Shown here: positions 52,117-60,559 of the stretch, in pieces | How positions within the stretch are numbered: position 1 is the first letter of the stretch | Layout of the letters: the number at the start of each line of letters is the position of its first letter | Origin: Mariniphaga sediminis | Lineage (GTDB): Bacteria > Bacteroidota > Bacteroidia > Bacteroidales > Prolixibacteraceae | Direction: 5' to 3' | NCBI RefSeq assembly: GCF_003573545.1 | Contig: NZ_QWET01000003.1 | Coordinates: 124,001 to 188,000 of the forward strand | Length of the DNA stretch: 64,000 nt | Notes under the pieces: generated by a model | Databases searched by the model: none | The model's input: the letters and a program-made list of their open reading frames with translations, nothing else | Told to the model about the DNA's origin: nothing | Translations under genes and position numbers: made by a program

Positions 52117-52241
52117 TTTTAAAAGGCGAAATATCCGGATATGAAACCCGCAAGACACAGGGAATTATAATTTAAAGTATTGAGGAATATAAAAGTAAAA
52201 AGCCGGATGTTTTTATGTTGGAAGTTTAGTGTCAGTCGATT

Positions 52242-52285
52242 AAACACAAAAAAGGGATCGGATATCCGGTCCCTTTTTTGTGTTT
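52242..52285. terminator. Strong bidirectional terminator between 51643 gene and cysK
   Basis: AAACACAAAAAAGGGA, a short GGATATCC-type core, then TCCCTTTTTTGTGTTT form a nearly perfect 44-base palindrome. Both strands end in a T-run, so it can stop the plus-strand gene and the convergent cysK. Confidence 0.9.
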
Positions 52286-52301
52286 AACAGAAAGTGCCTG
52301 A

Positions 52302-53213
52302 TCAGTAAAGGCCTTCTACCGAAAGATATCTTTCTCCGTGATCATAGGAGAATGTGAGAATGCGTGAACCGGTTGGGAGTTCTTTTATTTTTTTTGCAAC
52401 AGCTGCCAGCGATGCCCCAGAGGAGATTCCTACCAGCAACCCTTCGAGTTTTGCCGCTTTTTGGGCGTATTCGAAGGCTTCTTCATGGGTTACAGATATT
52501 GTTCCGTCAAGAAGTCCTGTTTTTAAATTGTCGGGAATAAAACCTGCGCCAATTCCCTGAATCTTATGTGGTCCGGGATCCCCTCCGCTAATTACCGGGC
52601 TGTCGGCAGGCTCTACTGCAAATACCTGGATTTTTGGAAATTTATTTTTTAGCACTTCGGCTACCCCGCTAATATGGCCACCGGTCCCCACACCGGTAAT
52701 CAGATAATCGAAACCTTCAGGGAAGTCGTTTACAATTTCTACTGCTGTTTTTTGTTTGTGGGCTTCAATGTTGGCCGGATTGGAAAATTGCTGCGGTATC
52801 CATGAGTTTTCAATAGAAGCGGCCAACTCTTCTGCTTTGGCGATGGAGCCTTTCATACCTTTTTCTTTGGGAGTCAGCACCAGTTCAGCTCCGAATGATT
52901 TGAGAACCCTGCGACGTTCCAGAGTCATGGATTCGGGCATGGTAAGTATCAGCCGGTATCCTTTTACCGCAGCTACCAGCGCAAGTCCGATGCCGGTATT
53001 TCCCGAGGTAGGTTCAATAATGACCGACTCCGGTGTCAAAATGCCCTTTTTTTCAGCATCTTCCACCATTGAAAGTGCGATACGGTCTTTAATGCTTCCC
53101 CCCGGATTGACCTTTTCCAGTTTTACCCATACTTCGTAGTCAGACGGGAAAAGACGGTTCATTTTTACATGGGGCGTGTTCCCGATGGTCTCTAAAATGT
53201 TCTGTGCCTTCAT
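52302..53213 (-). CDS. cysK: O-acetylserine sulfhydrylase (cysteine synthase)
   Basis: CysK makes cysteine from O-acetylserine and sulfide with PLP. The 303-residue protein has the PLP lysine in [16 protein letters not shown], the Asn loop in [18 protein letters not shown], the phosphate-binding [18 protein letters not shown], and [11 protein letters not shown] near the C terminus. The order of residues fits CysK/CysM; the CysK assignment is by similarity. It lies behind a terminator hairpin and a Cys-rich leader ORF on the same strand, which suggests control by transcription attenuation. Confidence 0.94.
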   Translation of the reverse strand: MKAQNILETIGNTPHVKMNRLFPSDYEVWVKLEKVNPGGSIKDRIALSMVEDAEKKGILTPESVIIEPTSGNTGIGLALVAAVKGYRLILTMPESMTLERRRVLKSFGAELVLTPKEKGMKGSIAKAEELAASIENSWIPQQFSNPANIEAHKQKTAVEIVNDFPEGFDYLITGVGTGGHISGVAEVLKNKFPKIQVFAVEPADSPVISGGDPGPHKIQGIGAGFIPDNLKTGLLDGTISVTHEEAFEYAQKAAKLEGLLVGISSGASLAAVAKKIKELPTGSRILTFSYDHGERYLSVEGLY

Positions 53214-53235
53214 AATTTTTTATTTTAAATTCGAT

Positions 53236-53270
53236 AAAAAAAAGCTTTCCTGGTTACCCGGGAAAGCTTT
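53236..53270 (-). terminator. Attenuator terminator in the cysK leader
   Basis: On the minus strand AAAGCTTTCC (53270-53261), a 10-base loop, then GGAAAGCTTT (53250-53241) form a perfect 10-bp stem followed by a run of eight Ts (53243-53236). It lies 22 bases before the cysK ATG, so it would block cysK unless opened. The 5' arm segment GCTTTCCC (53267-53260) can instead pair with GGGAAGGC (53320-53313), inside the leader ORF, giving an eight-pair antiterminator with one G-U pair. It could also serve to end the upstream ABC operon. Confidence 0.75.
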
Positions 53271-53296
53271 GGCTATTTAACTAAATTTCTTTCTGA

Positions 53297-53371
53297 TTAA
53301 TTGATATAACACGCCTTCCCTGGTTTTGAAACCCGGCAACATATTGTAATATGGCATGTCATGTTTTGCAT
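53297..53371 (-). CDS. Cys-rich leader peptide of cysK (24 aa)
   Basis: The minus strand holds an ATG at 53371 and a TAA at 53297-53299, with 24 codons between. Four encode cysteine: codons 6, 11, 12 (adjacent TGT-TGC) and 21, against a background of 1-2 percent Cys. The peptide starts MQNMTCHITICCRVSK. Codons 18-20 (GGG AAG GC) form the strand that can pair with the attenuator's 5' arm. A ribosome stalled on codons 11-12 would leave that strand free and allow read-through; a ribosome at the stop would cover it. TATCTTGC (53386-53379, minus) is a near -7 box just ahead. No Shine-Dalgarno is seen, as is usual here. Confidence 0.6.
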   Translation of the reverse strand: MQNMTCHITICCRVSKPGKACYIN

Positions 53372-53428
53372 TTCGGCTGCAAGATAAGCAAATCCTTTTA
53401 AATCAGAATAAAATACCTGATTAATTTT

Positions 53429-54769
53429 TTAATTTTTATATCTTAACCATTTAATCAGCTCTTTCAGGGTTACTTTTTTCCCGTACATTAACAGGCCGGT
53501 TCGATAGATTTTTGCAGCGGCCCAGATGGAGCCCCATGTTGCCAGAACGAGCAGAAACATGGAAAGCAATAATTCCCATACCGGAACGCCGTAAGGCACC
53601 CGTGCCAGCATGGCAACCGGCGAGGTGAATGGTATGATGGAACCCCAAAAGGCTACCGGTCCTTCAGGATTCCGGGCAATGGGGAACAGCAACATGATGG
53701 AAAGAATAAGCGGGAAGGTAATGGGAAATACCATTTGTTGCGAATCTTCGTCGTTATCTACAGCAGCGCCTACCGCCCCAAGTAACGAGCTGTACATCAG
53801 GTATCCGGCCAGGAAATAAAATACGAAGGAGAAGAAGATGAGCGGAAGGTTCAGGTTCCCGATTAGTTCCATCATTTCCGTTAACTGTTGTTCACCGGCA
53901 GGCTGTGCTATGGCAGGTCCCATTCCCTGCCGGCTTTCCATGAGGCTTTGTCCCATTTGCTGTGAGACTTCAGGGCTGAAAAAGCTTTGGACTGCCAACA
54001 GGGCAATCAAACCGATAACAACCCAAATGGCAACCTGTGTAAGCCCTACCAGTGCTGTTCCGATTATTTTTCCGGACATCAGTTGAAACGGTTTAACGGA
54101 AGAGATAATCACTTCCACAATCCGGTTTTTCTTTTCTTCCATTACACTACGCATGACCATAGCCCCATACATAAAAACGAAAAAATAGATAATAAATCCC
54201 ATGGCATAACTGGCAATAAAAGCTACTTCCGAGGAACTTTTTCTGGCCTGTCCGGTCTCGGAAACCTTGAGAGTATTAAGTCTGACTGAGGTGCGTGTGG
54301 CGGCCAGCCGGTCATCCAAATCCGAAATGCCAGTTTCGGCAATTATTTTTTGCCGTTTATCATTCTCAATAAACCGGCTGAGTTTTCGCGAGATTTGCTC
54401 TTCCAGTTCAAGCGGCACTTGTTTTTCTGAAATAAGTTGTGCTGCATTGTTTGTATAAACGTCTTCGGGAATGTACAACAGCGCATAAAAACTACTTGTT
54501 TTCAGGTTTGTTTTCAGCCTGTCGTATTCTTCTTTGGGAATAAAATGATATCTGGTATATCCTTCCTGTTCCAGTTCACCAAGAAAAAGGGTCGATTCGT
54601 CGTAAACAGCTATTGTTCGTTCCTGCTTGTCATCTTTCACCGATAAAAAGATGATGAGCGCAAACATTCCCGCAAACAGGAACGGTACCAGAAGCGTAAG
54701 TATAATGAACGATTTTTTCTTTACTCTTTTTAAGTATTCCTGTTTGAGTATCAGTATTGTTTTGTTCAT
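53429..54769 (-). CDS. ABC-2 type transporter permease (NatB-like)
   Basis: The 446-residue protein has an N-terminal membrane segment (KSFIILTLLVPFLFAGMFALIIFL), a large extracytoplasmic loop, and five or six C-terminal membrane segments (VAFIASYAMGFIIYFFVFMYGAMVMRSVMEEKKNRIVEVIISSVKPFQLMSGKIIGTALVGLTQ is the conserved ABC-2 signature). Such permeases with a NatA-like ATPase export sodium or small drugs, but the substrate is not readable. It starts 3 bases after the ATPase gene. Confidence 0.88.
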   Translation of the reverse strand: MNKTILILKQEYLKRVKKKSFIILTLLVPFLFAGMFALIIFLSVKDDKQERTIAVYDESTLFLGELEQEGYTRYHFIPKEEYDRLKTNLKTSSFYALLYIPEDVYTNNAAQLISEKQVPLELEEQISRKLSRFIENDKRQKIIAETGISDLDDRLAATRTSVRLNTLKVSETGQARKSSSEVAFIASYAMGFIIYFFVFMYGAMVMRSVMEEKKNRIVEVIISSVKPFQLMSGKIIGTALVGLTQVAIWVVIGLIALLAVQSFFSPEVSQQMGQSLMESRQGMGPAIAQPAGEQQLTEMMELIGNLNLPLIFFSFVFYFLAGYLMYSSLLGAVGAAVDNDEDSQQMVFPITFPLILSIMLLFPIARNPEGPVAFWGSIIPFTSPVAMLARVPYGVPVWELLLSMFLLVLATWGSIWAAAKIYRTGLLMYGKKVTLKELIKWLRYKN

Positions 54770-54772
54770 TTC

Positions 54773-55702
54773 TTATACGTTTTTGTTGTTAGATTCCTGT
54801 ACTGCTTTGATAAAAACATCGTTCATGCCGGGAATAATTTCCTCAAATGCAAGTATTTCTGCCGCCGGAATAATTGCCTGCAGCAATTCATTGTTCGACC
54901 CTTCGTCAAGGTATTGAACCTTCACCTGGTTTGCTTTTTCATTTTCTGTATGTTCAAGCACTTTGAAACGGCTTCCCAGCGCCTTGTCCACCAGCCCGAA
55001 GTCCCCTTTATATTTGATTTCAAAAATATTTGATTTGTATTTTTGACGGATTTCGTCTGTCGGGCCGTCTTCAATTTTTACTGATTTGTTGATAAGCGCA
55101 ATGTGGTCACACAATTCTTCCACTGAGCCCATATTGTGCGTGGAAAAAATGATGGTTGCCCCATCCTCACGTAATTGAAGAATTTCCCGTTTCAGCAGGT
55201 TGGCATTGATGGGGTCGAAACCACTGAAAGGTTCGTCAAAAATAAGCAGTTTGGGTTTATGTACCACTGTCGTAACAAACTGCACTTTTTGCTGCATACC
55301 TTTTGAGAGTTCTTCTACTTTTTTGTTCCACCAGCCCGTCATTTCAAATTTTTCGAACCAGTGTTTCAGGTTTCGTAAAGCATCTTTTTTACTTAGCCCT
55401 TTTAATTGGGCAAGGTAAATGGCCTGTTCTCCCACCTTCATTTTTTTGTAAAGTCCCCTTTCTTCCGGGAGGTATCCGATTTGTGCTACATCTGTACGGG
55501 TTATTTTTCTGTTTTCAAGAAAAAGTTCGCCTTCGTCGGGAGCAGTTATTTGGTTTATAATTCGGATGAGGGTTGTTTTTCCGGCCCCGTTGGGCCCCAA
55601 CAATCCAAAAATGCTTTGTTCTTTTACTGAAATGCTCACATTGGTTAATGCCTTTGTCGAGGAAAAAACTTTACTCACATTTCTTGCGCTGAATAATTCC
55701 AT
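54773..55702 (-). CDS. ABC transporter ATP-binding protein (NatA-like)
   Basis: The 309-residue protein has Walker A GLLGPNGAGKTTLIRI, the Q-loop region, signature VEELSKGMQQKVQFVTTVVHKPKLLIFDEPFSGFD with Walker B, and the H-loop STHNMGSVEEL. The C-terminal extension after about residue 220 (DUF4162-like) is typical of NatA-type exporters. It is the first gene of the pair with the ABC-2 permease, and it is divergent from the TonB-type receptor at 55853. Confidence 0.93.
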   Translation of the reverse strand: MELFSARNVSKVFSSTKALTNVSISVKEQSIFGLLGPNGAGKTTLIRIINQITAPDEGELFLENRKITRTDVAQIGYLPEERGLYKKMKVGEQAIYLAQLKGLSKKDALRNLKHWFEKFEMTGWWNKKVEELSKGMQQKVQFVTTVVHKPKLLIFDEPFSGFDPINANLLKREILQLREDGATIIFSTHNMGSVEELCDHIALINKSVKIEDGPTDEIRQKYKSNIFEIKYKGDFGLVDKALGSRFKVLEHTENEKANQVKVQYLDEGSNNELLQAIIPAAEILAFEEIIPGMNDVFIKAVQESNNKNV

Positions 55703-55805
55703 TTTTCAAAGTTTATTTATGGGTATAGAATTGTTGGTGTCAATTACAGGTTTTTTATCCTGGCTTGTAGAAAAAATAAGTCGCTTTATCGAATAAATTA
55801 TACCC

Positions 55806-55830
55806 ATTGTTCAGAACAATATTAATATTG
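55806..55830. promoter_or_regulatory. Overlapping palindromes upstream of the receptor gene, candidate operator
   Basis: ATTGTTCAGAACAAT (55806-55820) is a perfect 15-bp palindrome around a central A. It overlaps CAATATTAATATTG (55817-55830), a perfect 14-bp palindrome. Both lie 23-47 bases before the receptor ATG, in the region shared with the divergent ABC operon, where a repressor could act on either. No regulator can be named. Confidence 0.45.
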
Positions 55831-55852
55831 CCTGCCCAAATATGGTTTAATT

Positions 55853-58237
55853 ATGAGGATACTAAAAATACTTTCTGTTCTTTTTTTGCTTCATGCACTA
55901 AAATATTCTTATGCCCAGGAGGATAAGCACTACGAACAGGTAGTTCGGGGAGTAGTGGTTGACAAACAAACCCAAATGCCATTGCCGGGCGCTCATGTGG
56001 TTTTGACTGGTTCCGATCCATTGGCTGCCACAGCTACCAATCCGGAAGGTGAATTTCGTTTAACAAACGTTCCTTTGGGCCGTCAACGTTTAGTAGTAAG
56101 TTCAATCGGGTATCACAACCGGCAAATAAATAATCTTATCATTCATTCTGCACGGGAAACAGTTCTTTTTATTGAGATGGAAGAAAAAGTGGAAACCACT
56201 CAAGAGGTGGTAGTAATTGGAAATTACAGAAAAGATCAGGCGATGAATAAAATGGCCAGTGTGAGCGCACGGGCATTTACGGTAGAAGAAGCGGCGCGCT
56301 ATGCCGGGAGCCGGGAGGATGTAGCGCGGATGGCGATGAATTTTGCCGGGGTATCTGGTGCCAACGACCAGCGAAACGATATTATTATCCGGGGGAATAC
56401 ACCGGGTGGAATACTTTGGCAGCTCGAAGATGTGGATATTCCAAACCCGAATCATTTTGCTGCTTCGGGAACAACCGGCGGGCCTGTTGGAATGCTGAAC
56501 AACAATACTCTGCGAAATTCGGATTTTTTCTCCGGCGCATTTCCGGCAGAATATACCAATGTTTTTTCCGGTGTTTTCGATTTGAAGATGAGAGACGGGA
56601 ACAATGAAAAGTATGAATTGCTGGGTCAGGCAGGTTTCAACGGATTTGAACTGGGCGCAGAAGGACCTTTAAAAAAAGGAAGTAGAAGCTCGTTTTTGGT
56701 CAACTATCGTTACTCTACATTGAAGGTGTTTGAATTATTGGGGATAAATTTCGGAACTTCTGGTGTTCCGTATTACCAGGATTTAAATTTTAAGGTGAAC
56801 GTTCCGTTTAAAAAAGGAAAGCTAACCTGGTTTGGTTTGGCAGGAAAGAGCAGCATTTCCATGTTAGATAGTGAGGATAATGAAACCGATATGTACACCG
56901 AAGAAGGAATGGATTTAAAGACAGGTTCCTCCCTGTTTGTCAGTGGGTTGAAGTATGCCTGGTTCCACAATGAAAAAACATATAGCAGGTTTGTTCTTTC
57001 CTACATCGGACAAAACGGTTTTACCGATCTCGATCAATTTGATCCGGGAGAAGAACCTGAACCTTTTTACAGGGAGGATAACACGGAAACACGGTTGACT
57101 TTTAAGTACATTTTGAATACAAAGTTCAGCAGGCAGCTTTCTGCTCGCTCCGGGTTCACTGTCAATCGGTTTGGCTATAATCTGAATGTCAAAACATGGG
57201 AAGAATATGACGATAAAAGTTATAAACTGGATAATAGAAAGCCGGTTACGGAAGGCCCTGCCTTATACAGCGGATATTCGCAGTTGGTCTATAAATTTTC
57301 CGATAGGTTTGAAATAAAGCCCGGATTAAGTTTTTTGTGGTTTGGGCTAAACGACAAAATTTCAGTGGAACCCCGACTGGGGATAAACTGGAAAACCGGA
57401 TACCGGACAAGCCTGAATTTTGGTTACGGCAAGCACTCCAAAGCGCAAACAATGGCTACCTATTTTATGGAAACCATATACAACGACGGCTCGGTGGAGT
57501 TGACAAACAGCAACCTCGGTTTTACGGGGGCGCATCACTGGGTACTTGGTTTCGATGCACTTCTTTCCGATCATCTTCGCCTGAAAACGGAAACCTACTA
57601 TCAGTACTTGTATGATGTTCCGGTTGAGGCTCTTCCTTCTTCTTACAGTGTGTTAAATGCCGGATCGAGCTGGGGACTGAACACCCGCGATCTTCTCATA
57701 AATGAAGGAGAAGGCCGGAACTACGGGGTTGAGTTTACGCTTGAAAAATTTTACCATAACGATTATTATTTTTTGACTACACTGTCGCTTTTCGACTCGA
57801 AATATACTGGCAGCGACGGTAAGGAACGAAATACAGCTTTTAATGGAAATTTTGTTGCCAATGCTCTGGTGGGGAAGGAAATAAGAGTTAAGGAAAATGC
57901 CGCCCTGGTGTTCGATGCCAAGGTAGTGTGGGCAGGTGGCAAACGGTACACTCCCATTGATTTGGAGGCTTCGCGAAACGATGAGGGGAATTTTAATACG
58001 GTATATAAGGACGAACTGGCTTATTCAAAACAGTTCCCCGATTATTTTAAAGCCGATATAAAAATAGGGTTCCGCCTCAACGGGAAAAAGGTGTCGCAAC
58101 TGTGGGAGTTTTATATTGAAAACATCACCCATCACAAAAATCCTATTAACCAGTTGTACAGTAAAAGTAAAGACCAAATAGAAACTGTTTACCAGTTAGG
58201 CTTTTTCCCGATGCTTAACTACCGGATTTATTTTTGA
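55853..58237 (+). CDS. TonB-dependent receptor
   Basis: The 794-residue protein has a signal peptide (MRILKILSVLFLLHALKYSYAQ), a carboxypeptidase-regulatory-like domain (VVRGVVVDKQTQMPLPGAHVVLTGSD, GEFRLTNVPLGRQRLVVSSIGYHNRQ) and a plug domain (SVSARAFTVEEAARYAGSREDVARMAMNFAGVSGANDQRNDIIIRGNTPGGILWQLEDVDIPNPNHFA). A beta-barrel ends with NQLYSKSKDQIETVYQLGFFPMLNYRIYF. The aromatic C-terminal residue is usual for BAM substrates. No SusD partner follows. Overlapping palindromes sit in its promoter region. The ligand is unknown. Confidence 0.9.
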   Translation: MRILKILSVLFLLHALKYSYAQEDKHYEQVVRGVVVDKQTQMPLPGAHVVLTGSDPLAATATNPEGEFRLTNVPLGRQRLVVSSIGYHNRQINNLIIHSARETVLFIEMEEKVETTQEVVVIGNYRKDQAMNKMASVSARAFTVEEAARYAGSREDVARMAMNFAGVSGANDQRNDIIIRGNTPGGILWQLEDVDIPNPNHFAASGTTGGPVGMLNNNTLRNSDFFSGAFPAEYTNVFSGVFDLKMRDGNNEKYELLGQAGFNGFELGAEGPLKKGSRSSFLVNYRYSTLKVFELLGINFGTSGVPYYQDLNFKVNVPFKKGKLTWFGLAGKSSISMLDSEDNETDMYTEEGMDLKTGSSLFVSGLKYAWFHNEKTYSRFVLSYIGQNGFTDLDQFDPGEEPEPFYREDNTETRLTFKYILNTKFSRQLSARSGFTVNRFGYNLNVKTWEEYDDKSYKLDNRKPVTEGPALYSGYSQLVYKFSDRFEIKPGLSFLWFGLNDKISVEPRLGINWKTGYRTSLNFGYGKHSKAQTMATYFMETIYNDGSVELTNSNLGFTGAHHWVLGFDALLSDHLRLKTETYYQYLYDVPVEALPSSYSVLNAGSSWGLNTRDLLINEGEGRNYGVEFTLEKFYHNDYYFLTTLSLFDSKYTGSDGKERNTAFNGNFVANALVGKEIRVKENAALVFDAKVVWAGGKRYTPIDLEASRNDEGNFNTVYKDELAYSKQFPDYFKADIKIGFRLNGKKVSQLWEFYIENITHHKNPINQLYSKSKDQIETVYQLGFFPMLNYRIYF

Positions 58238-58295
58238 AAATATCTTGTGCCCAGGTGTGGCTTGGCGCCACTCCATTTTCACATGGTCGAAGAAC

Positions 58296-58859
58296 TTAAT
58301 TTTGTTCTGCCTGCAGATGACGGATATAGTTTACCAACTGCCACGTGTCTTCCACTGACATTTGAGGGCCATGCGCACCCATGACACCAAACCCGGCTCG
58401 AATGTTGTGAAAAAGCTGGCCGTCGGTCTTGTTCATCGCCCGTTCGGCTTTATAGCTTGCAGGCGGCATGGGGTATTTCCCACTGGTAAAGAGAAAGCCC
58501 TTCCCATCGCCATTATCTCCATGGCACATCAGGCAAAAGCGGTCGTAAAGTTCTCTGGCATGTTCCTGATCAAAATCATTGGCAAGCGGGTTTGTCAGCG
58601 ATGCCGCTTTCAACTCGTCTTCGGGCGTTTTTACAAAATGGTATGCATGTTCATGCGTTGCCACAGTACCTTCTACCGGGCCTGCCATGGTTTTTCCTTC
58701 GGGCATGTTTGGATTTTCACTCCAGGTTTCGTAAGCCTGGGATTGTTCCATATCGTTAAAGAAACTCCATCCCGGTTCATTCCGATTTTCGTCGCATGAA
58801 TATAAAAGTGCGATGGCAAAAATTCCCATCAGGTATTTTTTCAAATCAAATGTTTTCAT
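58296..58859 (-). CDS. actE: Alternative complex III cytochrome c subunit ActE
   Basis: ActE is a monoheme c-type cytochrome of the alternative complex III (ACIII), the quinol oxidase-like complex that passes electrons to cytochrome c or a terminal oxidase. The start at 58859 gives 187 residues with a lipoprotein signal (GIFAIALLYSC, Cys22). An open frame up to 58985 has no signal and is rejected. The heme motif is CLMCH (Cys109, Cys112, His113), followed by GDNGDGKGFLFTSGKYPMPPAS, with the Met ligand likely in GVMGAHGPQMS. It overlaps actF by 14 bases. Confidence 0.88.
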   Translation of the reverse strand: MKTFDLKKYLMGIFAIALLYSCDENRNEPGWSFFNDMEQSQAYETWSENPNMPEGKTMAGPVEGTVATHEHAYHFVKTPEDELKAASLTNPLANDFDQEHARELYDRFCLMCHGDNGDGKGFLFTSGKYPMPPASYKAERAMNKTDGQLFHNIRAGFGVMGAHGPQMSVEDTWQLVNYIRHLQAEQN

Positions 58860-60039
58860 AGTCTGAACTTTCAATAAAATAAGGATGATTTTCGGGTACC
58901 GGTTTTGCTTTTTCGAAGAAAACAAGAAAGAGAAGAAGGAACGCTGCCAGGTAAAAGAAAGGTAACCCAATCTCAAGAAGGCCAATGGCAGCCTGTTCGT
59001 GACCTACTGCTCCCGGCATAATGGCCAGGTATAAATCGATGTAATGCCCAATGAGAACAACAATGGCAATTACGGAGAGATAAAGCGGCTGACGTTTGGC
59101 TCCTCTCGTCATCAGTGCCAGAAACGGGAATAGGAAATTTACGGTCATATTTACATAAAAAAGTGTATTAAAGTTATCCACCCGTTCCACATAATAAATG
59201 GTTTCTTCCGGGATATTTCCGTACCAGATTAGCAGGTATTGGCTAATCCAGAGGTAGGCCCAGAAGATACTGAACCCAAAAAGGTATTTTCCCAAATCAT
59301 GTAAATGCTCGCTGTTTATATTTGGCATAATGTTGAATCTTTTGAAAGCTACTGAAATCAGGATAATAACTGAAATAGAAGCTACAAACATCCCCGAAAA
59401 GATGTACCATCCGTAAAGCGTGCTGAACCAGTGTCCGTCAATCGACATGAGCCAGTCCCAGGCCGAAGTGGAGCTGGTGATGGCAAAGATTACAATGAAC
59501 CAGCCAGAAGTGCTGCGAAGCTTTTTGAGGAAATTATCCCTGGGTTCAAAATCATTTTTTACCGAGATTTTACGCAGGTAAAAGGCAAAAAAGGTCCACA
59601 AGGCAAAGTACGAAACAAACCGGATAAGCCAGAACGGCATATTGAGGTATGCTGTCTTTTTTTGTAAAATTTCATCGAGGTGTTCCGTATGTGTCCATTC
59701 AAAAAGGTGCTTCAGCCCTGGGAAAGCAATAACAAAAAAGAGTATGGCGAATGGAATGGTTAATCCCATCGATTCCATAATCCGTTGAATGTTTATCTGC
59801 CAGGTGGATTCGCCCAGGGTGTTTACCGTCCAAAAGAAAAGGGCGCCTAATCCCAGGAAGAGAAACATGAGTGCATTCAGCCACAGGTTAGCCCAGATGC
59901 GCGATGCCGGCAATTGTGCAATAAATACACCCCACAGCAAGGCAATCAGCCCAACTGCTGCAGCAATGCCCAGCCACGTTTTTAGCTTTTTCCCAAATTT
60001 AAAGGGGACAGCGTCCGGTATATTTTGTTTTTCCATCAT
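58846..60039 (-). CDS. actF: Alternative complex III integral membrane subunit ActF
   Basis: ActF is the NrfD-like membrane subunit of ACIII. The 397-residue protein has about ten hydrophobic segments (WLGIAAAVGLIALLWGVFIAQL, LNALMFLFLGLGALFFWTVNTLGESTW, FAILFFVIAFPGL and more), with the family pattern PFWLIRFVSYFALWTFFAFYLRKIS and SAWDWLMSIDGHWFSTLYGWYIFSGMFV. The start at 60036 is an alternative. It overlaps actD by 4 bases. Confidence 0.9.
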   Translation of the reverse strand: MMEKQNIPDAVPFKFGKKLKTWLGIAAAVGLIALLWGVFIAQLPASRIWANLWLNALMFLFLGLGALFFWTVNTLGESTWQINIQRIMESMGLTIPFAILFFVIAFPGLKHLFEWTHTEHLDEILQKKTAYLNMPFWLIRFVSYFALWTFFAFYLRKISVKNDFEPRDNFLKKLRSTSGWFIVIFAITSSTSAWDWLMSIDGHWFSTLYGWYIFSGMFVASISVIILISVAFKRFNIMPNINSEHLHDLGKYLFGFSIFWAYLWISQYLLIWYGNIPEETIYYVERVDNFNTLFYVNMTVNFLFPFLALMTRGAKRQPLYLSVIAIVVLIGHYIDLYLAIMPGAVGHEQAAIGLLEIGLPFFYLAAFLLLFLVFFEKAKPVPENHPYFIESSDYENI

Positions 60040-60557
60040 TTTTCTGCATTAACGTGTTTAACATCGAGAGCACCGGTGGCGGCAAGGGCCTCAACCAGTT
60101 CTGTCTCTGAAAGGTTGTTGTTTTTTTCTGAAAGTATGATTTGAAAATGGTCATCTGTCACTTCTTCGTCCAAAATATCGGGAATGGAACCAGGCCCTAG
60201 GTTAGAGCGAAGGAGAAAAGCAATTCCCATGGAGAAAGCGGCAATAAGTACCGTCAATTCAAAAGTAACCGGAATAAAAGAAGGCAGCGAAAGAAATGGT
60301 TTCCCGCCAAAATTGAGCGGCCACCCTTTGGTAAATACCCAAACCTGGAAGAATAAACCCAGTGTACCTCCTATCAATCCTCCCACAAAGGCCACTTTAG
60401 GCAAATGGGAGCGACGAAGTTTTAATGCCGCATCTAATCCGTGAACCGGGAAAGGTGTCCGTACATCGGCAATCCGTATGCCTTTGTTTTGAAGCTCTTT
60501 GACAGCATTCAGCAAATCGAGCTCATCGGTAAAATATCCATAAACGATTGCTCTCAT
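60036..60557 (-). CDS. actD: Alternative complex III membrane subunit ActD (DUF3341)
   Basis: ActD is the small membrane subunit of ACIII. The 173-residue protein starts with an ACT-like domain (VYGYFTDELDLLNAVKELQNKGIRIADVRTPFPVHGLDAALKL), the DUF3341 opening, followed by two membrane segments (FVGGLIGGTLGLFFQVWVF and ELTVLIAAFSMGIAFLL). A C-terminal soluble part follows. It lies 2 bases after actC and overlaps actF. Confidence 0.92.
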   Translation of the reverse strand: MRAIVYGYFTDELDLLNAVKELQNKGIRIADVRTPFPVHGLDAALKLRRSHLPKVAFVGGLIGGTLGLFFQVWVFTKGWPLNFGGKPFLSLPSFIPVTFELTVLIAAFSMGIAFLLRSNLGPGSIPDILDEEVTDDHFQIILSEKNNNLSETELVEALAATGALDVKHVNAEK

Positions 60558-60559
60558 AA

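Noticed and set aside
53236-53428. SAM-type riboswitch upstream of cysK
   Set aside because: I looked for SAM-I and SAM-II consensus features and found none; the Cys-codon leader ORF with terminator explains the region better.
55718-55805. GGGTATA...TATACCC distant inverted repeat
   Set aside because: Only 7 bp with about 70 bases between in A/T-rich DNA; chance is likely.
58860-58985. N-terminal extension of ActE
   Set aside because: It lies inside actF and hides the lipoprotein signal; the ATG at 58859 gives the signal and lipobox.
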